Program-made: the position numbers and the translations under genes | In this document: positions 1 through 7,301 of the stretch, piece by piece | How the letters are laid out: each line of letters starts with the position of its first letter | Numbering within the stretch: position 1 is the stretch's first letter | Assembly (NCBI GenBank): GCA_003526065.1 | Contig: DQBD01000154.1 | Coordinates: 33,994 to 41,294, forward strand | DNA length: 7,301 nucleotides | From: Gammaproteobacteria bacterium | Lineage (GTDB): Bacteria; Pseudomonadota; Gammaproteobacteria; Immundisolibacterales; Immundisolibacteraceae | Reading direction: 5' to 3' | The notes under the pieces: model-generated | Told to the model about the DNA's origin: nothing | The model's input: the letters and a program-made list of their open reading frames with translations, nothing else | Database searches by the model: none

Positions 1-410
1 AGATCGGCGATGACGCCATGGCGGCGCTTCAGGCGCATGACTGGCCGGGCAATGTCCGCGAACTGGAAAATCTCGTACGCCGCTTTGCCGCCCTGTACTC
101 GGACGAGGTTATCACCATCGACATCGTCGAGCGGGAACTGGTCGAACCGGTCCCCGCACCGGCGGAGGAACACAATCCGGCGTCCGAAAGTCTGGGGGCG
201 GCCATCGAATATCACCTGTCGCAATATTTCGATGCGCATGGCGAGGATCTGCCGCCGCCCGGCCTGTATGACCGGGTGCTGCGGGAACTGGAACGGCCGC
301 TGATCAACCTGTCGCTCTCCGCGACGCGGGGCAACCAGCTGCGGGCCGCGGAACTGCTGGGTCTGAACCGCAACACCCTGCGCAAGAAGCTGCAGCAGTA
401 CGGGCTTTGA
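1..410 (+). CDS. ntrC: NtrC-family sigma-54-dependent response regulator, C-terminal part (5' end outside window)
   Basis: This is the last 135 codons of an open frame that enters from the left edge (frame begins at base 3) and stops with TGA at 408-410. The receiver domain and most of the AAA+ ATPase domain are outside the window. Visible residues 14-25 carry the end of the sigma-54 activator domain ([12 protein letters not shown], the conserved block just after the ATPase core). An acidic/proline linker follows at ~45-62. The rest, ~63-135, ends in a Fis-type helix-turn-helix ([19 protein letters not shown]). The stretch [19 protein letters not shown] resembles NtrC proteins of the alphaproteobacterial type, which activate nitrogen-assimilation genes when phosphorylated by NtrB. 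The final [10 protein letters not shown] looks more like the end of enterobacterial Fis. The same segment therefore resembles Fis over most of its length, and the next gene is purH, fis's neighbour in some gammaproteobacteria. Assignment to a sigma-54 activator is certain; NtrC itself is likely, but another family member is possible because the N-terminus is unseen. Confidence 0.85.
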   Translation, partial: IGDDAMAALQAHDWPGNVRELENLVRRFAALYSDEVITIDIVERELVEPVPAPAEEHNPASESLGAAIEYHLSQYFDAHGEDLPPPGLYDRVLRELERPLINLSLSATRGNQLRAAELLGLNRNTLRKKLQQYGL

Positions 411-424
411 GTTGAATGTATTGA

Positions 425-464
425 CGGTGTGTCGGCAGGGTGCCGCACGCCGCGTTTTTGCTTT
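425..464 (+). terminator. Hairpin plus T-tract between ntrC and purH (intrinsic terminator or attenuator)
   Basis: Bases 425-431 (CGGTGTG) pair with 446-452 (CACGCCG), with one G-U pair. After a single bulged T at 432, bases 433-437 (CGGCA) pair with 441-445 (TGCCG), closing a GGG loop. The 12-pair GC-rich stem is followed by CG, then TTTTT (455-459), GC and TTTT (462-465 region). This has the form of a Rho-independent terminator for ntrC, starting 14 bases after its stop. Because the T-tract lies only ~20 bases before the purH start, any purH transcript begun upstream must read through it, so it may act as a leader attenuator. Pairing was done by eye; no folding energy was calculated. Confidence 0.65.
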
Positions 465-473
465 TCTCCTGAC

Positions 474-476
474 AGG
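474..476 (+). promoter_or_regulatory. Ribosome binding site deciding the purH start
   Basis: A short AGG core (within ACAGG) lies 6 bases before GTG at 483. An in-frame GTG at 429 would add 18 residues, but it lies inside the terminator-like stem, has no purine-rich site before it, and adds residues not typical of PurH. The start at 483 gives the family's usual N-terminus ([16 protein letters not shown]). Confidence 0.6.
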
Positions 477-482
477 TTTGCC

Positions 483-2042
483 GTGACACACAGCGTACGC
501 CGCGCCCTGCTCAGCGTGTCGGACAAGACGGGCGTGGTGGATCTCGCCCGCCGCCTGGCCGCCCTGGGCATTGAGCTCGTTTCCACCGGTGGCACCTGCC
601 GCGCCCTGCGCGAGGCCGGGCTTACGGTGCAGGAGGTGGCCGAGGTCACCGGATTTCCGGAAATCATGGATGGCCGGGTCAAGACCCTGCATCCGCTGAT
701 CCATGGCGGGCTGCTCGGCCGGCGTGGCCCGGACGACGCGGTGATGGCGGCGCACGGCATCGCGCCGATCGACCTGCTGGTGCTGAACCTGTACCCGTTC
801 GAGGCCACCGTGGCGCGTCCCGATTGCACGCTGGAGGAGGCCGTCGAGCAGATCGACATCGGCGGACCGGCCATGCTGCGCGCGGCGGCCAAGAACTTCC
901 GTCACCTGGCGGTGCTGACCGAGCCGGCGCAGTACGACGCCGCCATCGGCCAGATCGAGGCCAGCGGCGGGGTGGGGGACGCCGAGCGTTTCGCGCTGGC
1001 GGTGGCGGCCTTCAATCACGTCGCCAATTACGACGCCGCCATCAGCGATTACCTGTCCTCGATCGGTCCGGACGGTGCGCGCGGCGAGTTCCCGGGTCAG
1101 GCCAACGGCCGCTTCGTGAAGGTGATGGACCTGCGTTACGGCGAGAACCCGCATCAGCAGGCGGCGTTCTATCGCGATCTGTACCCGGCGCCCGGTACGC
1201 TGGCCACGTTCAGGCAGCTGCAGGGCAAGGCGCTTTCCTACAACAACCTGGCCGATGCCGATGCCGCCTGGGAGGCGGTGCGCAGCTTCCAGGCGCCGGC
1301 CTGCGTGATCGTGAAGCACGCCAACCCCTGCGGTGTGGCGCTGGGCGCCAACCTGGCCGAGGCGTACGAGCGCGCCCATGCCTGTGACCCGACGTCCGCT
1401 TTCGGGGGCATCATCGCCTTCAACCGGCCACTCGACGCTGCCGCGGCCGAGGCCATCATCGGCCGGCAGTTCGCCGAGGTCATCATCGCCCCGGCGGTGG
1501 ACGCCAGCGCCCTGGCGGTGACCGCCGGCAAGCCGAACATCCGTGTGCTGGAGATACCGCCGGGTGACGGGCGCAACACGCACGAGGTCAAGCGGGTCGG
1601 CTCCGGCATGCTCATTCAGACTGCCGACACGCACGTGCTGGCTGCGAGCGATCTCAAGGTCGTCACGCGCCGCGCGCCCACGGCCGCTGAACTCGACGAC
1701 CTGGTGTTTGCCTGGGAGGTGGCCAAGTACGTCAAGTCCAACGCCATCGTCTATGCCGGTGACCGGCGCACGCTGGGCATCGGCGCCGGGCAGATGTCTC
1801 GCGTCGACTCGGCGCGCATCGCCGCGCTGAAGGCGGCCGAGGCGGCGTTTGAACTGACCGGCGCGGTGATGGCGTCGGATGCGTTTTTCCCTTTCCGCGA
1901 CGGCCTCGACGCCGCCGCGGAACGTGGTATCGCGGCCGTCATCCAGCCCGGAGGCTCGATGCGTGACGCCGAGGTGATCGCCGCCGCCGACGAACACGGC
2001 ATGGCCATGGTGTTCACCGGCGTGCGCCACTTCCGTCACTGA
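483..2042 (+). CDS. purH: Bifunctional AICAR transformylase / IMP cyclohydrolase
   Basis: PurH carries out the last two steps of de novo IMP synthesis in the cytosol: formyl transfer from 10-formyl-THF to AICAR, then ring closure of FAICAR to IMP. From the GTG at 483 the protein is 519 residues, close to the usual ~530. The N-terminal MGS-like cyclohydrolase domain (~1-200) shows [30 protein letters not shown] and [14 protein letters not shown]. The transformylase domain follows with [25 protein letters not shown], the catalytic KHANPCG (Lys278-His279), [36 protein letters not shown] and [10 protein letters not shown]. It ends in the characteristic TGVRHFRH, so the gene is complete. It lies 72 bases after ntrC, behind a terminator-like hairpin, and ends 6 bases before the exchanger gene. 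That spacing suggests co-transcription with the downstream genes. Identification is firm. Confidence 0.98.
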   Translation: MTHSVRRALLSVSDKTGVVDLARRLAALGIELVSTGGTCRALREAGLTVQEVAEVTGFPEIMDGRVKTLHPLIHGGLLGRRGPDDAVMAAHGIAPIDLLVLNLYPFEATVARPDCTLEEAVEQIDIGGPAMLRAAAKNFRHLAVLTEPAQYDAAIGQIEASGGVGDAERFALAVAAFNHVANYDAAISDYLSSIGPDGARGEFPGQANGRFVKVMDLRYGENPHQQAAFYRDLYPAPGTLATFRQLQGKALSYNNLADADAAWEAVRSFQAPACVIVKHANPCGVALGANLAEAYERAHACDPTSAFGGIIAFNRPLDAAAAEAIIGRQFAEVIIAPAVDASALAVTAGKPNIRVLEIPPGDGRNTHEVKRVGSGMLIQTADTHVLAASDLKVVTRRAPTAAELDDLVFAWEVAKYVKSNAIVYAGDRRTLGIGAGQMSRVDSARIAALKAAEAAFELTGAVMASDAFFPFRDGLDAAAERGIAAVIQPGGSMRDAEVIAAADEHGMAMVFTGVRHFRH

Positions 2043-2048
2043 GGCGGC

Positions 2049-3119
2049 ATGCAGACCGCTTTATTGCTCATCGTCGGCCTGGTCCTGCTGCTCGGCGGCG
2101 CCGAACTGATGATCCGTGGCGCCACGCGGCTGGCGGTGGCCACCGGTCTGTCACCGCTGGTGGTGGGCCTGACCGTGATGGCGTTCGGCACCAGTGCGCC
2201 CGAGCTGGCAATCGGCGTCGATGCGGCGCTCAGCGGTGTGCCGGCCATCGCCGTCGGCAACGTGGTCGGTAGCAACATCGCCAACGTGCTGCTGATACTG
2301 GGCCTGAGCGCGCTGGTGGCGCCGCTGCTGGTGGCGCGCCAGTTGATCCGGTTGGACGTGCCCGTGATGCTGGCAGTGTCGGTGCTGGTCATGGCTCTGG
2401 CCTACGACGGGCGTATCGGTCGTGTCGAAGGGGCGGCGCTGGTGCTCGGGGCAGTGGCCTACACGGTTGTGCTGATCCGTCTGGCGCGGCGCGAGTCGGC
2501 GGCTGCCCGGGCGGCCGAGGATGTCCCCGATCCGAGCGTGCGCGCGGTGTGGTGGCGTGACCTGGCGCTGGTGTGCGTCGGCCTGCTGGTGCTGGTGCTG
2601 GGCGCGCGCGCGCTGGTGACGGCGGCTGTGTCCGTTGCGTTGGGACTCGGCATCAGCGAACTGGTGGTGGGTCTCACGGTGGTGGCCGTGGGCACCTCGC
2701 TGCCGGAAATCGCCGCGTCCGCCGTGGCCACGATGCGGGGTCAGGGTGAGATGGCGGTCGGCAACGTGGTGGGCAGCAATATCTACAACCTGCTGGTGGT
2801 GCTCGGCGCGAGCGCCGCGGTTGCCACGGGCGGGATGCCGGTCAGCGCGGCGGCGCGCACCTTCGATCTGCCGGTGATGACGGTGGTGGCGTTCGCCTGC
2901 CTGCCGATTTTCTTCAGCGGGCACCGCATCGCCCGTTGGGAAGGCGGCCTGTTCCTGGGCTACTACATCGCCTATACCGCGTATCTGTTGCTGGACGGGA
3001 CCGGCCATGACGCCGCGCCACTGTTCGGGCGGGTGATGATGGGATTCGTGGTGCCGCTGACGGTGGTCACGCTGGCGGTGGTGACGGTGCGCGCCTGGCG
3101 CGCCCGGCACGCCGGCTGA
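2049..3119 (+). CDS. CaCA-family Na+/Ca2+ (cation/H+) exchanger-like inner membrane protein
   Basis: This 356-residue, highly hydrophobic protein has the two inverted alpha repeats of the calcium/cation antiporter (YrbG/NCX) family. The first is GLTVMAFGTSAPE (~40-52) followed by AVGNVVGSNIANVLLILG (~68-85). The second is GLTVVAVGTSLPE (~208-220) followed by AVGNVVGSNIYNLLVVLG (~236-253). Glu52 and Glu220 fit the ion-coordinating acidic residues of the family; the GSN motifs hold Asn in both repeats. A hydrophilic loop (~145-170, RLARRESAAARAAEDVPDPS) separates the halves, as expected for a ~5+5 helix fold. About 30 residues (326-356) extend past the length of E. coli YrbG (325) and contain another hydrophobic segment. 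ATG 2049 is preceded by GAGG overlapping the purH stop. Exchange of Ca2+ for Na+ or H+ is inferred from the family; substrate and direction cannot be read here. Its place between purH and purD suggests co-transcription, not a known functional link. Confidence 0.9.
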   Translation: MQTALLLIVGLVLLLGGAELMIRGATRLAVATGLSPLVVGLTVMAFGTSAPELAIGVDAALSGVPAIAVGNVVGSNIANVLLILGLSALVAPLLVARQLIRLDVPVMLAVSVLVMALAYDGRIGRVEGAALVLGAVAYTVVLIRLARRESAAARAAEDVPDPSVRAVWWRDLALVCVGLLVLVLGARALVTAAVSVALGLGISELVVGLTVVAVGTSLPEIAASAVATMRGQGEMAVGNVVGSNIYNLLVVLGASAAVATGGMPVSAAARTFDLPVMTVVAFACLPIFFSGHRIARWEGGLFLGYYIAYTAYLLLDGTGHDAAPLFGRVMMGFVVPLTVVTLAVVTVRAWRARHAG

Positions 3120-3130
3120 ACGTTATCTGG

Positions 3131-3137
3131 AAGAGGA
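3131..3137 (+). promoter_or_regulatory. Strong ribosome binding site for purD
   Basis: AAGAGGA lies 6 bases before GTG 3144, in the 24-base gap after the exchanger gene. It fixes the GTG as the purD start, which matches the family N-terminus MKLLVIGSGGREHAL. Confidence 0.8.
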
Positions 3138-3143
3138 CGATCC

Positions 3144-5394
<2,251 letters not shown>

Positions 5395-5404
5395 CGGCGT
5401 CGGT

Positions 5405-6646
5405 TCAGCTGCCGCACCAGGCGGCCGGGTTGACCGGCTTGCCACGGTGGCGAATCTCGAAATACACGCCGCTGGCATCGCCCCGGTCACCCACGGTGGC
5501 GATGACCTCGCCTCCACGCACGCGCTGGCCGGGCCGTTTGAGTACGGCATCGTTGTAACCGTAAAGGCTCATGTAGCCTTCGCCGTGATCGACGATGACC
5601 AGCAGGCCGTAACCGCCCAGTACGTCGGCATATACGACCTTCCCGGCGTGGATGCTGCGCACCGAGGCGCCGGGCTTGGCATCGATCACCACGCCGTCCC
5701 AGCGGGTACGTCCGCTTGCCCGTGAGCTGCCGTAATTCGCCTTGAGGCGGCCGCTGATCGGCCACGGCAGGCGCCTGCGCAGCGCCGAGAAGCGCTGGCC
5801 GGACAAGGTGGGTGTGGGCTCGGCGCTCACCAGCGGGCCGAGCTTGGCACCATCGGCCGGCGTTTTGTCGCGGCGCGCGCGCTGGCGTTCCTGCTCGCGT
5901 TCGCGCTCGCGCGCTGCACGCCGGGCGATGTCCCGCAGCAGCGCGTTCAACTCGCGGCGATCCTTTTCCAGCGCCTGCACCCGCTGTTCGCCGCGGTTCA
6001 CCTGTTCCTCGGCGCGCGCCAGTAACGCCTTGCGTTCCTCGCGCCGCGCCGCGAGCTGCTGCTGCTGCCGTTCGAGATCCTGCTGCCGCTGCGCCAGCGT
6101 GTCCGCATCGGCGGCGATCTGCAGCTCGCGCTCGGCGAAGCGGTCCAGCTGGGCCTGCAGGGTCTCCAGGCGCGTTACCTGCGCCTGTGCCAGGTAACGC
6201 TGGTAGCGCAGGTGGCGCGCCAACACGGTGGGGTCCTGCTGTTTCAGCAGCAGTTTCAGGCGGTCCCCGGCGCCGCCCCGCGCGGCCAGCGCCAGGCTGC
6301 GAGCGAGCGTGTGGCGGCGGCGTTCGATGTCCGCCTGCGCGGCCTCCTGCTGGGTGCGCAGCTCGCGCAGTCGCTGTTCGACGGCGTTGACTTCTGCCTG
6401 TGTCTGGCGCAGGCGAGCGTTGACCTGCGCCACCTGGCGATCGGCCTCGGCCAGGCGTTCGCGCAGGTTGTCGCGTTCGAACAGTTGTTTGCGCAAGGTG
6501 CCCACGGCCTGGCCAAGTTCCTCGGTCAGGCGTTCCAGGCGTGACTTGGCGTGCGCCGCTTCGTCGGCGCGGGCCGGTGTGATGCCGCACAGCAGCAGTA
6601 CGACGGCCAGGCCGACCGGCAGCAGAATATTGGGGACGATGGACAC
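5405..6646 (-). CDS. envC: EnvC-like murein hydrolase activator (degenerate LytM/M23 domain)
   Basis: The predicted periplasmic protein of 413 residues starts at GTG (6646-6644). Residues 1-27 form a signal peptide with a long hydrophobic core and likely cleavage after ARA. Its N-region has no Lys/Arg, which is unusual. A long, charged, Gln/Arg/Glu-rich coiled coil covers ~32-250 with a hydrophobic break near 115-150. A basic low-complexity linker follows (~241-275). The LytM domain (~290-410) shows LPWPISGRLKANYG, GYGLLVIVDHGEGYMSLYGY and VYFEIRHRGKPVNPAAW. The zinc ligands of active M23 peptidases are missing: the first HxxxD site reads WDGVVID, the final HxH site reads VYFE, and LYGYN replaces the usual H-containing block. 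This degeneracy is the hallmark of E. coli EnvC, which does not cut murein but activates AmiA/AmiB at the septum under FtsEX control. That role is inferred here. gpmI and ctpA, often next to envC, are absent from the visible flanks. Confidence 0.92.
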   Translation of the reverse strand: MSIVPNILLPVGLAVVLLLCGITPARADEAAHAKSRLERLTEELGQAVGTLRKQLFERDNLRERLAEADRQVAQVNARLRQTQAEVNAVEQRLRELRTQQEAAQADIERRRHTLARSLALAARGGAGDRLKLLLKQQDPTVLARHLRYQRYLAQAQVTRLETLQAQLDRFAERELQIAADADTLAQRQQDLERQQQQLAARREERKALLARAEEQVNRGEQRVQALEKDRRELNALLRDIARRAAREREREQERQRARRDKTPADGAKLGPLVSAEPTPTLSGQRFSALRRRLPWPISGRLKANYGSSRASGRTRWDGVVIDAKPGASVRSIHAGKVVYADVLGGYGLLVIVDHGEGYMSLYGYNDAVLKRPGQRVRGGEVIATVGDRGDASGVYFEIRHRGKPVNPAAWCGS

Positions 6647-6741
6647 CGGGCCGGACGGTCGGGGTGAATCAGGCAGCGCGCATAGTAAACTTTCGCTCGC
6701 GCTGCTCCCAGCGCCGCGTTTTGCCCGAGTGTTTTCCCCGC
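6647..6741. promoter_or_regulatory. Divergent spacer between envC and the rhodanese gene, likely holding both promoters
   Basis: The 95 bases separate the divergent starts at 6646 (-) and 6742 (+). A short AT-rich patch (CATAGTAAACTTT, 6681-6693) stands out in GC-rich sequence. On the - strand it reads TACTAT, a 4/6 match to a -10 box, but without a recognisable -35 at normal spacing. No confident + strand promoter is visible. Promoter function is inferred mainly from gene layout. Confidence 0.35.
6699..6722 (+). repeat. Inverted repeat plus T-run upstream of the rhodanese gene
   Basis: GCGCTG (6699-6704) and CAGCGC (6709-6714) form a perfect 6-base-pair inverted repeat around a CTCC loop, followed by CGCG and TTTT (6719-6722), 19 bases before ATG 6742. 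No + strand gene ends upstream, so it is not a simple end-of-gene terminator. It could be a leader hairpin, an operator, or chance in GC-rich DNA. Confidence 0.35.
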
Positions 6742-7149
6742 ATGGCTTTCATTCTCGCCAATATCGAATTGTTCGCAGCCTTCACCTGCGTGGCCGCCCT
6801 GCTGTGGCTCACCTATCAGGTCGAGGGTTTGCTCGGTTACCGCAGCGTGCCGCCCGGTGACGCCGTACGCCTGATCAATGACGGCGCCACGGTGCTGGAC
6901 TTGCGCCCGGCGGAGCAGTTCGCCGCCGGTCACCTGGCCAGTGCGGTTAACCTCGCGCCGGACGCGGCTGCCGGCTGGTTGGCCAAGCAGCGCAAGGCCA
7001 AGCAGCGCCCGGTGGTGCTGGTGACATCGCCGCGTCAGTCACTGTTCGGCCTGGCGCGCGCGCTGCGCGGGCAGGGCGTGGAACAGGTGTATGTGCTCAA
7101 GGGCGGCGTCGGTGGCTGGGCCCAGGCGCAGCTGCCACTGGTGAAATGA
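6742..7149 (+). CDS. Membrane-anchored rhodanese-like domain protein (YibN-type), catalytic cysteine absent
   Basis: The 135-residue protein has one N-terminal transmembrane helix (~9-27, ELFAAFTCVAALLWLTYQV) and a single rhodanese-like domain (~35-132). Domain motifs include VLDLRPAEQFAAGHLASAVN (51-70) and the C-terminal VYVLKGGVGGW (~116-126). Size and layout match YibN-type proteins encoded next to grxC and secB in many gammaproteobacteria. The position where active rhodaneses carry Cys reads VVLVTSPRQS (91-100), with Thr95/Ser96 in its place. The only Cys is residue 16 in the membrane helix. Thiosulfate sulfurtransferase activity is therefore unlikely, and a binding or scaffold role is possible. 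The frame is open back to GTG 6664, but that start would leave 17 bases to the divergent envC start and would put an arginine-rich tail before the helix. ATG 6742 fits the family better, although no clear ribosome site precedes it. The glutaredoxin gene starts 35 bases downstream, likely in the same transcript. Confidence 0.85.
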   Translation: MAFILANIELFAAFTCVAALLWLTYQVEGLLGYRSVPPGDAVRLINDGATVLDLRPAEQFAAGHLASAVNLAPDAAAGWLAKQRKAKQRPVVLVTSPRQSLFGLARALRGQGVEQVYVLKGGVGGWAQAQLPLVK

Positions 7150-7171
7150 CCCGTCGCCACGTTTCAGGTTC

Positions 7172-7175
7172 AGGA
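7172..7175 (+). promoter_or_regulatory. Ribosome binding site for the glutaredoxin gene
   Basis: AGGA lies 9 bases before ATG 7185, within the 35-base gap after the rhodanese-like gene. It supports the chosen start. Confidence 0.6.
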
Positions 7176-7184
7176 TTGTCAGTC

Positions 7185-7301
7185 ATGGTCACGATTTATA
7201 CCGGCGCGCTGTGTGGCTACTGCGCCATGGCAAAGCGATTGCTGCAGGACAAGGGCGTCGCTTTCACCGAAATTCCGGTGGACATGGACCCGGCGCGGCG
7301 C
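7185..7301 (+). CDS. grxC: Class I glutaredoxin, GrxC-type (3' end outside window)
   Basis: The first 39 codons are visible and run off the right edge. The protein begins MVTIYTGALCGYCAMAKRLL, the beta-strand, CxxC active site and helix of a glutaredoxin, followed by KGVAFTEIPVDMDPARR, typical of GrxC. Such proteins use glutathione to reduce disulfides and mixed disulfides in the cytosol. The redox motif is C10-G-Y-C13 rather than the common CPYC; both cysteines are kept, so dithiol activity is expected. Context supports the call: a YibN-like rhodanese gene directly before grxC is a common gammaproteobacterial order, with secB often next, though secB is not visible here. Confidence 0.9.
   Translation, partial: MVTIYTGALCGYCAMAKRLLQDKGVAFTEIPVDMDPARR

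Noticed and set aside
421..426. TTGACG as a -35 box for a purH promoter
   Set aside because: It matches 5 of 6 consensus bases, but the sequence 16-18 bases downstream is GC-rich with no -10-like hexamer, and the site abuts the terminator-like stem.
429..482. Upstream GTG (429) start giving an 18-residue N-terminal extension of PurH
   Set aside because: It lies inside the hairpin stem, has no ribosome site, and the extension does not resemble PurH N-termini.
2151..3110. 319-codon His/Gln-rich open frame on the - strand opposite the exchanger gene
   Set aside because: The His/Arg/Gln repetition is the antisense reading of the Val/Leu/Ala-rich membrane helices, not a histidine-rich protein.
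5424..5438. GCCGG/CCGGC inverted repeat near the envC 3' end as a terminator
   Set aside because: It has only a short stem, is inside the envC coding region, and has no T-tract on either strand.
5487..6590. 367-codon second frame on the - strand within envC
   Set aside because: It is an out-of-frame reading of the envC coiled coil, very rich in Arg/Gly/Ala/Pro, whereas the envC frame has a signal peptide and LytM domain.
6581..6595. Lipoprotein signal (LLLCG) in the EnvC-like protein
   Set aside because: The residue before Cys20 is Leu, not Gly/Ala/Ser, so it does not fit a lipobox. An ARA cleavage site follows, fitting an ordinary signal peptidase.

Overview
The window is high-GC DNA with dense, closely spaced genes and GTG as well as ATG starts. 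It looks like a chromosomal housekeeping region of a proteobacterium. The gene set (a Fis-like protein upstream of purH-purD, hemF, an EnvC-type divisome factor, and a membrane rhodanese followed by a class I glutaredoxin) points to Gammaproteobacteria, probably a high-GC lineage outside the Enterobacterales. This assignment comes from protein motifs and gene order only; no database was searched.

Left part (1-5394, all on +): the 3' end of an NtrC-type sigma-54 activator whose last ~73 residues look like the regulator Fis. A strong hairpin with a T-tract follows. Next comes a compact run of purH (AICAR transformylase/IMP cyclohydrolase), a CaCA-family Na+/Ca2+ exchanger-like membrane protein, purD (GAR synthetase) and hemF (oxygen-dependent coproporphyrinogen III oxidase). 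Gaps are 6, 24 and 46 bases, so these four could be one transcription unit joining purine synthesis, cation transport and a late heme step.

Right part: an EnvC-like murein hydrolase activator on the - strand (5405-6646) ends only 10 bases from hemF, tail to tail. It diverges across a 95-base spacer from a short membrane-anchored rhodanese-like gene (6742-7149). A GrxC-type glutaredoxin follows the rhodanese gene and is cut by the window edge.

I do not see a mobile element, CRISPR array, tRNA/rRNA, phage gene or clear undescribed system. The points most worth a second look are: the Fis-like tail on an NtrC protein sitting where fis normally sits; the terminator-like hairpin immediately before purH; a similar hairpin-plus-T element before the rhodanese gene that shares an 11-base string with it; a rhodanese domain without its catalytic cysteine; and the cation exchanger inserted between purH and purD.
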